Assembly (NCBI GenBank): GCA_022605405.1
Contig: JABYQQ010000027.1
Coordinates: 372,001-436,000 of the forward strand
Direction of reading: 5' to 3'
Length of the DNA stretch: 64,000 nucleotides
Origin: Earliella scabrosa
Lineage: Eukaryota; Basidiomycota; Agaricomycetes; Polyporales; Polyporaceae
Part shown: positions 23,428 to 36,720 of the stretch, in pieces
How the letters are laid out: every line of letters begins with the position of its first letter
Numbering within the stretch: position 1 is the stretch's first letter
Notes under the pieces: model-generated
Database searches by the model: none
What the model was told of the DNA's origin: nothing
Seen by the model: only the letters and a program-made list of their open reading frames with translations
Position numbers and translations under genes: made by a program

Positions 23428-25716
23428 CTACTCCCCGAGGTCGGCCGCAATGGAGTTGATGAACGCGATCTGCTCTGCGCGATAGTTGTCCGCGATGACG
23501 GGGAAGCTGGCGAAAGTCGGGTTCGTCGTGAAGTTCGCAGTGTCGAACTGCAAGAGGACCTACAACATAAGCAGTCAGTCATGCTTCGCGCCCCTCAATA
23601 GACCAAACGGAACTACCTGGCGGTTGGACTGGTACTGCGGCCAGCTCGTCTCTGCAGTTACGAGTCAAGGCAGGATAATAGGGTATTAGCAAGCGGCCGC
23701 GGTGTGCAATGGAGGGGAAGGGACACGCACTGGGAAGACCCCTCCCGTCGTTCGGAGTGAGGCTGACCGTGAACGAAATCCAGTAGTCGACCATCGCCTG
23801 GCTCAGCAGCCGCACCGCCGCACTCGTGCTGTTTGTCGCCGCCAAGCCAAAAGCGTACGGGATCTCCAGCGCATGCGTAACTATCCGAAACATAATCAGC
23901 ATCCACACGCGCGACTCGCAGAACCCGAAGACATCAAGCCAACTCACCACCCCGACTCGGAATCTCAACCGCGTTATGGTCCGTGAACAGGTACCCATAC
24001 ACCTGTACGCCCGCCCTGCTCGCAGCCCGGATCCACTCCCTCCTCGTCGCCTCGAAGCACACGTCGCCCACGAGCGCCGCCGCGCGCTTGTATTGGCTGC
24101 TCAGCCCGAACGTCTCGTTCCCCGTCCCGAACGGCGACCCGAGCGCGGGGTTGTCCGGGTAGAGCTGCAGCAGGCGCGCGACGTCCTGCTGGAAGGCAAG
24201 GGGCGGGTTGATCGTGAACGGCTGGTCGACGAGCGTGAGGAAAGAGACGATCTGCTGCTCGCTGGAGATCGTGTCGGGGACGAAGGAGGTGCCTGCGAAT
24301 AAAGTATGCTCAGGGTCAGAGTCGAGCTGAAGGGCAACGAACGTGAGGGAGAGGAGAGCGGACCTTCGTCTAGGACCGTGCCAGCCATGAAGGGGATCTT
24401 GGAAAAGTTGCCTGCGGCGAGCAGCCTCGACGGGAGGTCCGGAATCAGCCCGTTCGGACCGTCGAGGACTGGAGCGAACAGATACGGTAGAGGGACGGAC
24501 GCGGCCGTCTGCTCCCACGCTGCGAGGAGAGTTGCAGTATCGACCCCCGAGTTCTGCATGCAGGAGATAGTGTTGCCTCTAGTCGCGCTCGCGCACGCAG
24601 GGACGTTCGAGACGAACGTGTCCCATACCGGCTGACGGCGAGACGCGGTGAAAATGGGCAGCGACGCTGCAGATCCAGACTCGAATATCTGCGCGTGTCA
24701 TCAGTCCTCATATACGTTCGCGGCAGAAGGGCTGTGGCGAAACACGTACCGCACCACGGACGAGTCTCTCCAAGCCTGAGTTGAGGAACAGTTCTGCAAT
24801 CGAGATTGATCCCGCACTTTGGCCGAAAACCGTAACCTGCTGGAGTCTCAGGGCCCGGGATTCTGAGACAGCCGTTGGTCAAACTTACCTTCGTGGGGTC
24901 ACCTCCAAACGCGGCAACGTGCCTCTGCACCCACTGTAGACCGGCGAGCTGGTCCTTCAGCCCGAGGTTGAGTGCACCGTGCTGTTCCGCTTCACCACCC
25001 TGCGGGAAGCCGAACGGTCCGAGGCGGTAGTTGATGCTGACGAAGACCACGGGCGTGCTCTGCATATGTCCAAGGTCAGTGCGCGATTCGAGAGAGATAG
25101 GAAGCACGAAAGACACGTACGCGGAGAACGCTCTGTGCGACGATGGCGCTGGCGTTGTACAGCGAGGTGAAGCCTTGGAGGAATCCACCACCATAGATCC
25201 AGACCATGACCGGAAGCGCCGCATTGCTGGGAATGGATGCCGGGCGGAATACGTTCAGAGTGAGGCAGTCTTCCGAAACGCCGGGTAGCTGAGCAATCAT
25301 GGACATCCGCATGAGCTTCCACCTATCACTCGACACACACTGAGACGACTTACATCAAACTGCACGCATGGAGCCCCAAATTCTGTAGCATTCAGAGTAC
25401 GACCATCCAGAGTGTCCTTGAGAACAGGCGGTGCGAAGCGCAGACCGCCGAGGGGAGGCTCCGCAAACGGGATACCTAGGGGGAAACCATGGTGAGGAGA
25501 TGGAAGAGCATCGATGCACATGGACTCACCTCCAAAGAAATCTACGCCAAGGCCACCAGGGAAGGTTTGAGTGCGGCCTACGACTGTAGTCCCACCCACG
25601 GTGACGTGCGGTGACGGCTGAGCGTGGACGACGCATGTCAATAGGAGCAGAGCGATGCTGGAAGCTCGCAGAGATTGCCTGTGTGGCAGACTGAGAGACG
25701 AGAGGGGCGATAGCAT
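23428..25716 (-). CDS. Secreted type-B carboxylesterase, copy 1
   Basis: An alpha/beta-hydrolase of the carboxylesterase/lipase type-B family, which cleaves carboxylic esters. It is secreted: residues 15-32 form a signal core (SIALLLLTCVVHA). Motifs in order are [17 protein letters not shown], the signature [12 protein letters not shown], the oxyanion-hole loop WIYGGGF, the nucleophile elbow FGQSAGS, LDEGTSF with the triad Glu, and VTHALEIPYAFG with the triad His. All three catalytic residues are therefore present. At least nine introns of about 50-70 nt are needed, and they sit at the same places as in the paralogue at 43901. The protein ends IAADLGE with a stop at 23428-23430. A TATA-like tract precedes the start. 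Natural substrate unknown; plant or lignin-derived esters or lipids are possible. Confidence 0.92.
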
Positions 25717-25752
25717 TGTGCGCTGTGTGTAGAGCCATCGTTCAGCCCGAGG

Positions 25753-25760
25753 TTATATAT
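25753..25760 (-). promoter_or_regulatory. TATA-like element
   Basis: ttatatat on the plus strand, about 40 bases upstream of the carboxylesterase start codon on the minus strand. Confidence 0.4.
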
Positions 25761-27040
25761 CGCTCATGGTGCAATCCGCATCGCTCACCTCCGGTGAAAA
25801 GAACGCCCATGATCGGGCTCCGTCTCCGCAGAGAGCATTGCGCCATTGTCAACAGCATCGACATATCCCCGGAGTTGGTGCCCATGTGCCGTCAGGAGCC
25901 GAAGGTGCTCTAATACAGCGCATAAAGTCCATATATGGAGCTGTCTTCGCTTGCCATGGGCGCAGACGGGGGTTACGTGCCAGGCGCATGGTGAGATGCC
26001 TCAGTAGCTGGAGGATTGCGGGTGATTATACAGCTGGCATTAGTAGGCCGTGTCTGTGAACATCGGTTGTCAATGAGCCCGGCTTGGTGATGTATGTTTG
26101 TAATATTGGATGAACAGAGCGCCAATCGTGCTGTGAGCTATGTACATAGTCACAGTGTCAGAGAACGCAGGGTAGCAGTCGTGAGCATGAGGTGTCCATA
26201 GAAATGTCACAGTTCGATTCTCGATGATACGTGCATTGGAAGCACATACCAGCAGAGTTCATTCGGGGATACACGGTTACACCAGTCCAGATGCGGTTCA
26301 GATACGATATCTCTTCCAAGCAGGGGACAATCGATACCGTGACAACAGCAGGAGAGTGCGAGAAACTTAGAGCGCAGCAATAGTGAGCTCACCTGGCTAG
26401 CCAGAGCGACAACCTTCAACTGAATTGGTTGAATCAATGTCAGATTATTGAATGACTTCCCGCTAGGCATTGCTTATCATATGCAACGTACTTACCGAGG
26501 TCCACGTACGAGAGCTTGCGCAACCTGCTATCCGACTCTGTTCTGCCGCTATCCACCCTACAACTCAGTCTGGCAATGCAAGCAAGAGGCATACCAAAGC
26601 AGACTGACGGGACTCTTTGCCGGTGCTCCTGGTCCCGTTCGCTCGCAATGTTTGAGTCCCTCACCGCCGATCCAACCTCGTCCGCCGCATCGCTACCAAC
26701 ACTCCGGTTCCGGCCATGAAGCTCGCGCTTGAAGAGTTAAGCAGTGTGTCGCGTTGGTAGACGCAATGCTCGTCAAGCCGTTATGCTTGACTTAGAACTG
26801 CAGAGTTGACCCACAGCTCGCCGGGTAGGCGGGAGTGCGGGAGGATGAAGGTTGGGAGCAAAACTTACTGGCGCTGGCGGGCGCGTAAGGGAGCCGGCTC
26901 GACCGGCCCGGGTGTCTAACGCTGTTGAATGTGTCCCCCCTTGTGACTGTCTCCTCCTGGCTTAACCTTCCACCACAAGCGAGTTCATCTCCATTCGATT
27001 CGTCTGCCTCGATAGGACTAACCTCTCGTATTTTTTCTTA
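25761..27040. other. Intergenic stretch
   Basis: No gene is supported. Only short frames without motifs are present. The right 100 bases lead into the decayed gene starting at about 27041, behind a pyrimidine-rich tract ending in ag that looks like a splice acceptor. Confidence 0.5.
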
Positions 27041-28990
27041 GTGTATGATGACTGGGAGTGTCACGTCCATTCAAAAGCATTCGACAAGGCCTGCGCCCGG
27101 TACTTCGACACCCTCCCATCCGACGAGAGCTATCCAGACTATCCCGACCATCATAGAAAATTTCCCTGGGAGGATCACTTTGCCCCAACCTCCGTCGACT
27201 CATCCCCCTATGATGTACCCGCTCTCGAGGCCCATCTTTATCATTTAGGAATCCGAGGTTCAAGTTTCAGCCGCGGGGGGGCCAAGTTGATCTTCGGAAC
27301 GTCCAAGGATGTCTTGACAGTGCCCTGGTCCCCAGAGGTAGAGCCTCGTTACATGAATATTTTGCAGTTCTATGAGCACGGCAAACTTGGGAAGGGCAAT
27401 CTGTGGGCCACTGTTCGTTCCAAGGTTCGTGAGCCTCTTCTAACGCGTGGATGTAACTGTGCACGTCCAGGAGAACGTGGAGAATGCGGAGAACGAGCGC
27501 GATGAGGGCGCTGAGGGCGCTGAGGGTGCCGACATCGAGATCCCTGCAAATGGGACTCGGAGGATTGTCACAACGCCTGCCACGATCTGGGGCAGAGTCC
27601 TACCCGACACTCTCACCGGAGAGGCCGCGTTCCACGCTCACAACGACATCCTCGATCTCCCAAGGAACACGGCATTTGCGACGTCGATATTGCGTTCCGC
27701 GAGTCGGTGGCTAGGGCCTTCAGTGGTCCCGAGCTCTTCGCACCCGTTGACGACCCCCTCCATGCCGTCATCTCTCCCGTGACCATGGCACTAGTAACTT
27801 AGGCTTTCCCATCGCTGACTTCAAAACGCTCAAGAACGAGGGCTCAATCGGCTTCTACTTCTGAGTGGGCGAAGAACTGTACGGCGTCACGGCCCGTTAC
27901 GTCCTGTTCCCCGAGGACGAAGGGAACTACGAGTACTCCTATGTCGGTGCGTTCCTTCACCCCACTGTTGAAGTCGAGCGTAATCCTGACCGCACTGCCT
28001 ACAGAGCCGGGCCGAAGAAGGAAGTCGTGCTCGTGGGCACGACAGCTTTCAACTACGTCTTGCATCCATCCAGAGCCGTATTGGACCCCTGAACGTAACG
28101 GTCGACATCTTAGAGAGGCAGTCTGCCGCCTTAGAGACGAGCTCCGAGTCGGAAGGGGATGGCTCCAAGGCTGAGCAGGCGGCACGCGCGCTAGAGAAAA
28201 TTCATTTCGAGCTGAGCAAGGCACGACCGACAATCGAAGTGCTCAGATGTTCTACGCGAAGATCCAGAGGGAGTGGTAAAAGCCGACATTGGCAACGTCG
28301 TCTGGGCACCCCCGTCAGCGTCTCTCCGGTCGCTCCTCGGGCTCACGGGCGACGGACGTGTGCGTCATCAAGCTCGACAAGACGAAGTTCTCGCAGAACT
28401 TTCGGGGGAATTCGCTCGACCTCGGTACGCTTTGATATCTCTTGAATTCCGTCTGACTCAACTGTTTGTATCCCAGGGCACCTGAAGGCTGAGATCGACC
28501 CCGCCGTATTTGGGAGACTGATGGACTCTCGCAAAAACGCACCGGAGGACCTCAACGATCTACTCTTCTATCACCTTCTCAAGCTGCACGGCGTTCTCTC
28601 CGCCGAGGAGATACGCACAGCTAGTAACATGCATCCGAGTTCAAGTCCGAGTCACGGCGGCTCGCACCCGGACCCCGTGCGTCTTGTCTTCAACCGCAAC
28701 TGAACGAGTTCGAGTCCCACGTCAGGCGTTACTCCACCTTCGGCTTCCGCGACTCTGTGGAAGTCGCAGTCTACCGCCGCGATAGTGGCGAATCGAAATA
28801 CGATCCCTTCTGTGGCAGGGGCGGGGACTCCGGGTCTGTAGTAGAGTGTCATCGTCGACGCCGAGGGCAATCTCGTCGCCCTCCTCACTAGCTGCACGGG
28901 GCCGACCTATAATCCCGATGTTATGTATGGATATTCCATTGGCTCTGGAAGATCATTGAGGCCCACTTTCCTGGTGCAACTCTCGACTTG
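27041..28990 (+). pseudogene. Decayed basidiomycete trypsin-like gene
   Basis: Successive plus-strand frames spell one family that is widespread but poorly characterised in Agaricomycetes. Markers in order are WECHVHSKAFDKACARYF, GTSKDVLTVPWSPE, PATIWGRVLPDTLTGEAA, VDIAFRESVARAFSGPELF, GVTARYVLFPEDEG, IGNVVWAPP, HVRRYSTFGFRDSVEV, RGGDSGS-like DNA at about 28823, and LVALLT. TAR(H)V and GDSGS look like the His and Ser motifs of a trypsin-fold protease. Breaks include no initiator Met, a frame change near 27800, a stop (TGA 27862-27864) where the family is expected to have Arg, Tyr in place of the expected His at 27898-27900, and further frame changes near 28250 and 28840. It is therefore non-functional. 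The protease assignment is inference from the two motifs. Confidence 0.7.
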
Positions 28991-29621
28991 GACTGGCAGG
29001 TCACAGGTGTGACATGACATTGAGTCACATGATTGTGACACTTCGCGATGTAACACACCGTTTCCCTCTGTTCCGCATGAGTATGCATGTCATTCATCAT
29101 GAAGGCTGCGAACTCACAAAGAGAGATCAAGATAGTGGGCTTTCATAGATGAGAGACTTTGAAGAGACACGTTGGCAGGGCGCCTTGAGAATCAACTTGA
29201 GTCAACACTGCCACAGGCGCTCCATGCTTATGTAATATCTCGTGGCATGTCCCTTCGTGCGCGCTGTCGATGTCGACCTCAACCGCGACGTACGCATCCT
29301 CGACCTCGGCCAGAAAGCGAGACTTTGCGCTAGGGTAAGACTCGCTGGGTGTCCTGGGCATGGGAAGGTCACCTCACTGATTAGGATGATGTTTCGGACC
29401 GCAGATTAGCAGCCTGAGGGTGAGTTCACGTTGACGATCGGCCACCACACCTATTTTACATTTGCCAAAGGTTCGCATCGCGACGGCTCCTAGTAATTGT
29501 CTAGCTACTGACGCGCACGTGTAGATCTGTCAATTGAATCGCCGACATATCTTAGACGCTCGCTCATAACCAGGACACCCCCATAATTGTGCGCTTGCCC
29601 TTACTCTTTCCTCCAACCATC
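28991..29621. other. Intergenic, promoter side of kinase gene
   Basis: No gene is seen. The 3' flank of the decayed gene and the 5' flank of the kinase are here. No clear TATA element. Confidence 0.5.
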
Positions 29622-32482
29622 ATGGCCGCCATTAACTCATCTCCTCCTTCGAAGAATCTTCGCTCTCACACATCACAGTCTGTTGAACACGCCTGCGGAC
29701 GCGTCAAGCTCGAGGTCTTCCGACAGAACATGGTGAAAGAAGCCGCAGGCAAGGTCATCGCCCTCTCCGTCGAGAAGTTCATCAAGCTCCTCCTCCCTCT
29801 TCCCGATGACGACACCGCCAAACCTGCCGTTCCATCCAACGTCTTTGCAGACCTCAGTGGTGGGAAGAAGCTTGTGGAGAACGATATCGCTGAGAAATGG
29901 GTAAGTGGTCCAGCTTGGTTAGACATGGTTAGGGCAGAAACCAACGCCAATGATGCTCTTCCACGAACTTATAGAGAGACATTGTGAACCAACACAAGCT
30001 TATGCCCGGACATGGCTTTGCTTTGTCTCGCCATAAGAGCGACGAGGGCGATGACAGGCGAGAACGAGTCGACGGCGCGTTCTTCCAGGACGGCAGGGTG
30101 CCTACGAATGGCGCTCCCAACTGGCCGGATCAAGATGTCTCCGTTGAATTCAAGAGGGAAAGTCGGAGCAACGACCCATTTCACGACCTCAAGGATGGTA
30201 AGGTCATGGACGCACCCGCGCTAACGCGCATCAGTGTGCGTGGCCAGAAGATATCATACGCCGAACACATCCTCGCAGTACAGCACCGCACTGGCCACTT
30301 CAGCCTGATCGTCATGGGTCGCTTCTATCGTGCCATCTACTGGGAGCGCTCCGGGTCTATTGTGACCCCCAGAGTCAACTATGTTGCGCATCCTGAGGGG
30401 CTATGCGAGATCCTCCGACGCTTGGGTTCCGTCGAACCGGCGGTACTGGGGCACGACCCATACGCTACACGCTTAGAGCCCACCGACGAAGACTACGTCA
30501 AGATGACCGACTTCGCTAGGCCGCGGGATACTGATTTCGACTTCGTATCGAAGCCGGCCTTTGTCGACCCATCCGGCGAGGACGATGCGGACCCAGAGCA
30601 CACCTATGTCCGCGATGCATTCCGTACCTCCATCACCGCCGATCCCCTCTGGCCTCGCTACAGGCTCTCCATCCCACAGCCGGACGGAAGTATGCACAAG
30701 TGCTTGGTTGGCAAACCGACCTTTGTCGCTCGCGGTTTGGTGGGACGCGGCACTCGAGGCTACGTCGCCCTGGATTGCTCTACCAATCGGTTCGTCTTCC
30801 TGAAGGATGCGTGGAGGGCGAATTATCGACTACTCGAGCGCGAGGGCGACATACTTGCGAAACTCAACGACACTTCGGACAATCAAACGCCCGTCCTCAA
30901 CGTCCCTACATTGGTTTGCCACGGCGACATCGGTGGTCAGAAGACCAAGACGCCTGGCATATGGGAAGCCCTCAACAATCCTCCGGAGCAGCCTGACCTC
31001 GCCCGGCCGTCGACAGTCGCGCCCGATACCACGAATGCGGCGCGCTCTAGCTCCACCGCTACCTCCTCCCCGTCCTCCAACGCTACGAGCGCTCCGGGCA
31101 ATCCTCCGCCAGCGACATCAACCCCACGGCAGAAGAATCCTTTCAGGTTACACATGCATTACCGCATTGTCGTCAAGGAAGTCGGCATGCCCCTGAGTTC
31201 CTTCAGAAACGGGAAGGAGTTGGTTACAGCGATATATGACTGTCTTGAAGGTGCGTGGTTTGTTGTAGCTCTCCACATTGTGCTCTTCTCACGACATGCA
31301 CAGCGCACTACATGGCGTTGAAGAAGTCGAACATCTTGCACCGCGACATCAGTGCCGGCAACATCTTGCTGTATCCCAAGCTGGAGGAGGTTGTCGACGA
31401 CAATGACCAACTCATCGGTCGGACATGGGTTCTTGGTGGCATGCTAACAGACTGGGAGCTCGCCAAGTGCATCACGATCCAATATCCTCGACAGCCAGAG
31501 CGAACGGTACGTGGACCTCCCTTCTTATCACTCCTACTTACGCTGATATCGTACGCAGGGAACGTGGCAATTCATGTCTGCCGCGTCGCTCCTTGAACCT
31601 GGCAAGGCACTCGAGGTCGCAGACGAGGTCGAGTCCCTTCTCCATGTAACCATCTACCACGCCATTCGCTATCTCCACCACAACTGCCGCGACGTCTACA
31701 CGTTTATGACCGAGTATTTCGACCAATGCTCGTACGATGGTTCGGTCCCGCTCTGTGGAAAGACGAAGTACATGGTTATGTGGGACGGCGAACTGGTACA
31801 AAACACGGTCCCGATCGTCTTCCGCTCGAAGTCGTCGACCACCCCATCTCATCCGCTCAATGACATCATCACGGACATGCTCGAGCGCTTCCGCGCGCGG
31901 TACCGAGCGCGTCGCCTCGCAAAGCAGTCTGTCCTCCCCAATGAACCCCCGCGCCCAACTTCGTCGATTACTCAGCAGCCTGGTGTGCGGACCAGGAAGA
32001 AGGCCTCTCATATGGACTTGTCAGCTGTGAGCCGCCCTCGAGGCCGGGCCGCCGCGCCGGCAACCAGCACCCTGTCCGAACAAGACAAGGAGCTCGCAAA
32101 GTCGATCGAGACACACGCGTACTTCGGCGACCTTCTGTTGGGCGCGATCAACGACCTCTCATGGCCAACGGACGATAAGCACGGTGACCACCTCGCACTG
32201 GTGTTGAACGACAAGAAGAAGAAGCGTGCGCTCGAGGAACGGGGCGATATGGCCGACGTATTTGGCGCGGGGTCAAAACGCTTTCGGACGTCATCTTCGT
32301 CGTGGGTGTCTGGTGAGCAAGTCGTGGAGACTATGCATACGGTGTCGTGGGCAGCGGATGAGTGTACGGATATTGAGGAGAAAGTGGAGGAGGAGAAGGA
32401 GGAGGAGGAGATCGAGCAGGTGGAGCGGGAGTTATCGGTGAGTGAATGGGACGGCGAATGGGATGGGGAGGACGACGACTAG
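29622..32482 (+). CDS. FunK1-type protein kinase
   Basis: A member of FunK1, the kinase family expanded in mushroom-forming fungi. Exons are 29622-29900, 29975-31250, 31304-31506 and 31559-32482, giving 893 residues. The N-terminal half holds the family-specific region (GRFYRAIYWERSGSI). The kinase lobe has a Gly-rich loop (VGRGTRGYVALD) and a following Lys in FVFLKDAW. The catalytic loop NILHRDISAGNILL carries HRD and Asn. LTDWELAK replaces DFG with DWE, and GTWQFMSA follows where the activation segment ends. DWE in place of DFG is usual for this family as far as I know. The C-terminal tail is long and ends in a strongly acidic Glu/Asp stretch. The start ATG sits in a good context (atcatgg). 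Substrates are unknown. Confidence 0.92.
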
Positions 32483-32737
32483 CGTCGCCTTTGGGGGAAC
32501 TTCGCACTTGGTCGATGCTCCGCGCTTTGGGAGAGTCCGGACGCTCCAGGACAATCGCGTACTTGTTTCATATTGGACACTAGCACCCATATCATCTATT
32601 GTTTCACTCGTCGGTCTTCAACCCTCATTACACGAACGAGAATTGAAGTGAACCGACACGTCGACATTGAGCAGTCTTTCTGCCACCTTATTGGAGAGAC
32701 CGATACATACAGATCGGTGAAATAGCAGTCGGGCGTC

Positions 32738-34593
32738 TTACTCGACCCTCCCGCCCACACCCGAACTCGAACCTGTCTCCTTTGACTTGCCCGCGCTCAA
32801 CACGCTCCCTTCGCTCTCTGCCACATAGCGCGAATCTACGTCAGCCGCATTGCACCTCCTCGTTCCCGCTCCTGAGTTCGTGCCATCGACGCTGCCACTC
32901 CCACGCTGCCCACTCTCCGGGTCCAACTCTGACGTCTCATCAGAGCCATAGTAGGACTCAAACCTGGGGCCCATGGCCATAGGATCGCCATACACCGCGA
33001 GCGTTCCCGCGAGAGGAGCAACGAAGGACGGTAGCTTCGAAATGGCGATATTCGGGTGGACGAAAGACGGGGTGGTGTCTAAGCACGATGCGTGTTTCGC
33101 TTCTTGCAAACTGATGAGGAAGTGGCAGACGAGGACCGACGCGATGCTGCCATGGGGTCGTGAGCGTCATGACTAGCAGGAGGAACGATGATATGGGAGG
33201 ACGTACGGGTCGATGAAGTTGATGACATAGCTCTCGGAGCCGGAGGGTATCTTGATCTGTCGTGCAGAGGTCAGTATTTCATTTGGCCTTGGGACGGGGG
33301 TGACTGCCACTTACCGAGAGTGCGGTGAGGATGATGTGGAGGATGTTTAGCGTGGCAAAAACGCTGCGTCAAGTGAGTGCTGGGACTCAGTCGATACGCA
33401 TACCAAGACAGCTCACACAAAGTAGATGCACCCTGTGTCCCAGACATGGAGTGTCAGCGAGGGAACTCGGAACACAATTTCAAGTACGAACCGTTATGTA
33501 GCATGACTTGATTGAACGACGGCCCATTGATCGTGTCGGCCGCAGCTCTGCTAGCCCTGTACGTTTCCCGCCAGGTCACCGCGATGACAATGAAGTCCGC
33601 CATAGTCGGCGCTGATCGCGCGAGGAACGTCACTAGAGCAAGGAGTCGGTGTAAGCTTGCGTTGTGGGCGCCCCACCGCCTCAGCACGGGAAGATCAACA
33701 TACGTCTGCCATACAATATCAGCGATACCGCACACCACATAGACTAGTAAAGGAGATCGCACATGATAGCTAGTTGTGCAGGCGTATTCGATTCGACCGA
33801 GCAGTTGATTGGAGGGTCGAAATTGACTGGATGAGACTGGTACGCTGCGCTCTGCGAAATCCTCAGATGAGCTCAAGCGTGGCAGCGCACTCCAATTCGA
33901 GACTTACGACGTTGATCACAAACGGAATGAGTCCTAGCCCTAGGACAATCCAGACGAGGAGTTTTTGCTGTCCTGAAAGGGCGTATACACGGAGAGCGGA
34001 GAAGACTAGAATCAGGGGCACACAATCAGCTCATGTACATAGCAACTATTGATGCATGGAAATATGTTTTGCTGCTCACCTGCGGGGCCAACCATCGCGA
34101 GATCAGCCAGGACGAGTGTTATGTAGTATAGGCCGTGGCAACTGCGGGTCAACATAAGCTCCAATAGGACGACCTTCGGACTCTGAGCACGCGCACCCCT
34201 ATGACGCATATGTAGATCAGTATGCGCGCACGCAATCGTGGCTGCCAGGTGACGATGATTTGCATACGCACCGTATCTGAGACAGGATGTATGGTGATCA
34301 GGGCGAGTGCCCACTCGAGCAACACGCAGTATCGGTTGAAGAGATAGAGCAGCGATGCGCTTGTCCGTGGTGCACGCCAGAAGAGAGTGATCTCGCTCGA
34401 TAACGAGATGCACCAGTCGTATGCGAGGAGCGCTGTGGGGGTTGTTATGAGCAATCATACCGCATTCACTACCAGAAGACATACTAGTGACCGCAACTCC
34501 ACACGAGTTCACGGTCGTCCTACATATCATGTTCAGCTAACGTTTGCAAAGAGACAGAGAGATTACTCACACAAACTGGTAGAGCGTGTCCAT
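32738..34593 (-). CDS. DUF6533-domain membrane protein, copy 1
   Basis: A seven-helix membrane protein of the basidiomycete DUF6533 family, function unknown. The first exon (34571-34593) encodes MDTLYQF. After two introns comes the diagnostic DUF6533 block: LAYDWCISLSSEITLFWRAP then LLYLFNRYCVLLEWAL. Later exons supply helices CHGLYYITLVLADLAMVGPA and FSALRVYALSGQQKLLVWIV, a loop and helices near 33300-33850, and FLISLQEAKHAS close to the end. The tail is Ser/Gly-rich and hydrophilic and stops at 32738. At least seven introns are needed and their exact borders in the 33200-34150 part are not all certain. It is tail-to-tail with the kinase gene, 255 bases between stops. Confidence 0.82.
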
Positions 34594-34665
34594 CCTGCGC
34601 AAGTAAGTTGTGAACGGTCAGAAGGATTGACGAGGAGTTGAAGCTCACCCTCATAGCCCATGACT

Positions 34666-34672
34666 CTTTATA
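34666..34672 (-). promoter_or_regulatory. TATA box
   Basis: Reads tataaag on the minus strand, about 75 bases upstream of the start at 34593. Confidence 0.45.
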
Positions 34673-34679
34673 CCTACGC

Positions 34680-36585
34680 TACCAGAGTTATCTAGGCCTG
34701 AGAAGTTGGTGCTGCTCGCCCTGGAGAATCAGGGGCTAACGAGGGCCATGTGGTCGAGGGCCCGGCCGAAACGGGGAAGACACTGGGACATTGCTTGTAC
34801 TTTTGGCATCTGGAAGGGAAACATCTCAGTTTATGTTGATACCCGCATTCTTTCACTTCACAATCTCCGCAGGTACATGCGCCGATGTGGTCGATAACAC
34901 CAACCACCGTGAATGCCGAGAACGCCAGCATACCATGACGATCATGCTGAGTACGCGATGAAGTCCCACCTGCTGCCGCGCGACTTGCAGTAGGAGCGTC
35001 CGCACTAACCGCAATTAGTGGTCCGCACTGCGCAAGGAAACATGCTTGTCGTAAGGATTCCTGAGACTACGCACTATGCTATAGAGCGAGGTGACGATGT
35101 CAGCTCAATTGAGGATCGCCAGCTGCCACGGTGTAGCAGAGCCTCGCGAGTTCTTGTGGCGAAGAAGTCTGTCAATGGATGTAAGACATATTCACAGACC
35201 ATCATCTGACGAGCACTTCGAACACGTGTACATGAGCCGCTAGAGCACCAGCTCACTGTAGACAAAACTTGAGAAATCAATAGACCAGCTCCGAGTTTTG
35301 GTATGCTGCTCCTGGTGTGAGCAGGTTCAGCCTGTGATGCGCACTGAAGCATGCTTATGAAAAAAAGATCCGCAATACGTACATCCATCCGTCATCCGTA
35401 ATCCCGAGAACAAATGACTTCAAGTAACAAGTTGAAGTCGACGGTTGAGTCCTCGTCGCAGGCAGGCTGTGCACCGCTTGCATAGCCGCACGGGTGAATC
35501 CGAGGCTGTGCAAGTTGCCATATTTGGCAGAGCCACGCGAGAGGCAAACCTTGGAGAGACACTCTGGCAGACTCAACGTCTCTGATATCTAGTACGTGCA
35601 AGATTGAACGTCTCAAAAAGCTCATACACCTCCCCAGCGCACCGCCTATTATTGTTTGACTATCAGCAGCGAGTATAATGCGTCCTCGTGCGATTCTTCC
35701 AAGCAATTACTTACTCCGAGCGGCTGTGTAGGCTCAGGCGGCGCATTCAGGTGAATCGTGAATCGTGTACCATCGTCTATGTCACGGTCCCGATATGTGT
35801 TCCTCCCCACGTATTGCAATGATTGCCCTGACGATGGTCCGATATACAGCATTCGCGTGCCAGGTGCGTCCCCCCTTCAAATTGTCGGCGGAAGCAGGCT
35901 GACACGTTGCTAAAAACTTGGAGAGATCGCAGTATTTGCAGGCTGTACTGCTAGTATTTGCAGGTATGGCGTCACGTTGTGGGCGCTGTCTTGCTCGAGG
36001 GACTTTGTTTGCTTGGTAGAGTGAATAACTCAGTTGCTGTCTTCTCAGGGCGCGACCTAGATGCTACCTCCCAAGCCCGAAATCATTCCAGATAACCTCG
36101 GATACAACGGATCTAGCGCTTCCGCCACATGGTCCAACCACATCATGTACATTACCATTTTAGCAAGACATCATACCGTATCACGCGCCGTGTGTACCAG
36201 TCACTTCCTCTGCCGCGCTTCTCGTCGTCTTCATTCTCTCGCGGTCGGATGCTCTGCCTGCCAAGTACGTGCGCTCTCTCTTCGTTCACTGTGAATTACA
36301 TATTGTCTTCGTTGTCCGACTCTTTGTCATACAGATTTTGCGCAAGCTCTAACGGCTTCATGACCCTCAGCCGGATCAAATCTCCCACGACTCGGCTTTC
36401 GGGATGGCAGGAGACTCGGATCATGATATCCATTGGGCGAAATTCCGCTACTGAAAGTAGGAGCCTTTCTGAAGGCCGTCTCAATTGCCGTTCAACACAT
36501 TCTCCTCCCTTGTACTGAGGCTCCGCAGCGATTCACTAGCGCCACACCCAAACCGAGGTCCCGTCTCAGTCGCCATTGCATATAC
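34680..36585. other. Gene-poor stretch
   Basis: No gene is firmly supported. A minus-strand frame at 35714-35852 has a protein-like segment containing GTRFTIHLNAPPEPTQPLG and ends at a possible splice donor. It could be an exon of an unrecognised or broken gene, but no partner exon was confirmed. Confidence 0.4.
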
Positions 36586-36589
36586 AGAC

Positions 36590-36720
36590 AATGAATGTCT
36601 CAAAGAATGTGTCAATCGTGATGGACACCGGAAGCAATGACTCATTGGTGCCGTCCGCAAGCATGCCGAGACTCGCGGAATCGATGCTTCTCAGCTCGTA
36701 ACGCCGTTGGACTCTAAGGT
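36590..36720 (+). pseudogene. Possible aspartic-protease relic
   Basis: One frame reads VSIVMDTGSNDSLVPS, which resembles the N-lobe active-site motif of pepsin-like proteases (hydrophobic-hydrophobic-DTGS). The frame stops about 25 residues later, and no C-lobe DTG or flap motif was found nearby. It may be chance. Treat as a weak relic. Confidence 0.3.

Noticed and set aside
26750..26830. tRNA-like sequence gcgttggtagacgc
   Set aside because: No matching T arm or acceptor stem, so a cloverleaf cannot be made.
32726..33109. Long open frame on the opposite strand of the DUF6533 tail
   Set aside because: It is a shadow of the low-complexity Ser/Gly-rich coding sequence on the minus strand.
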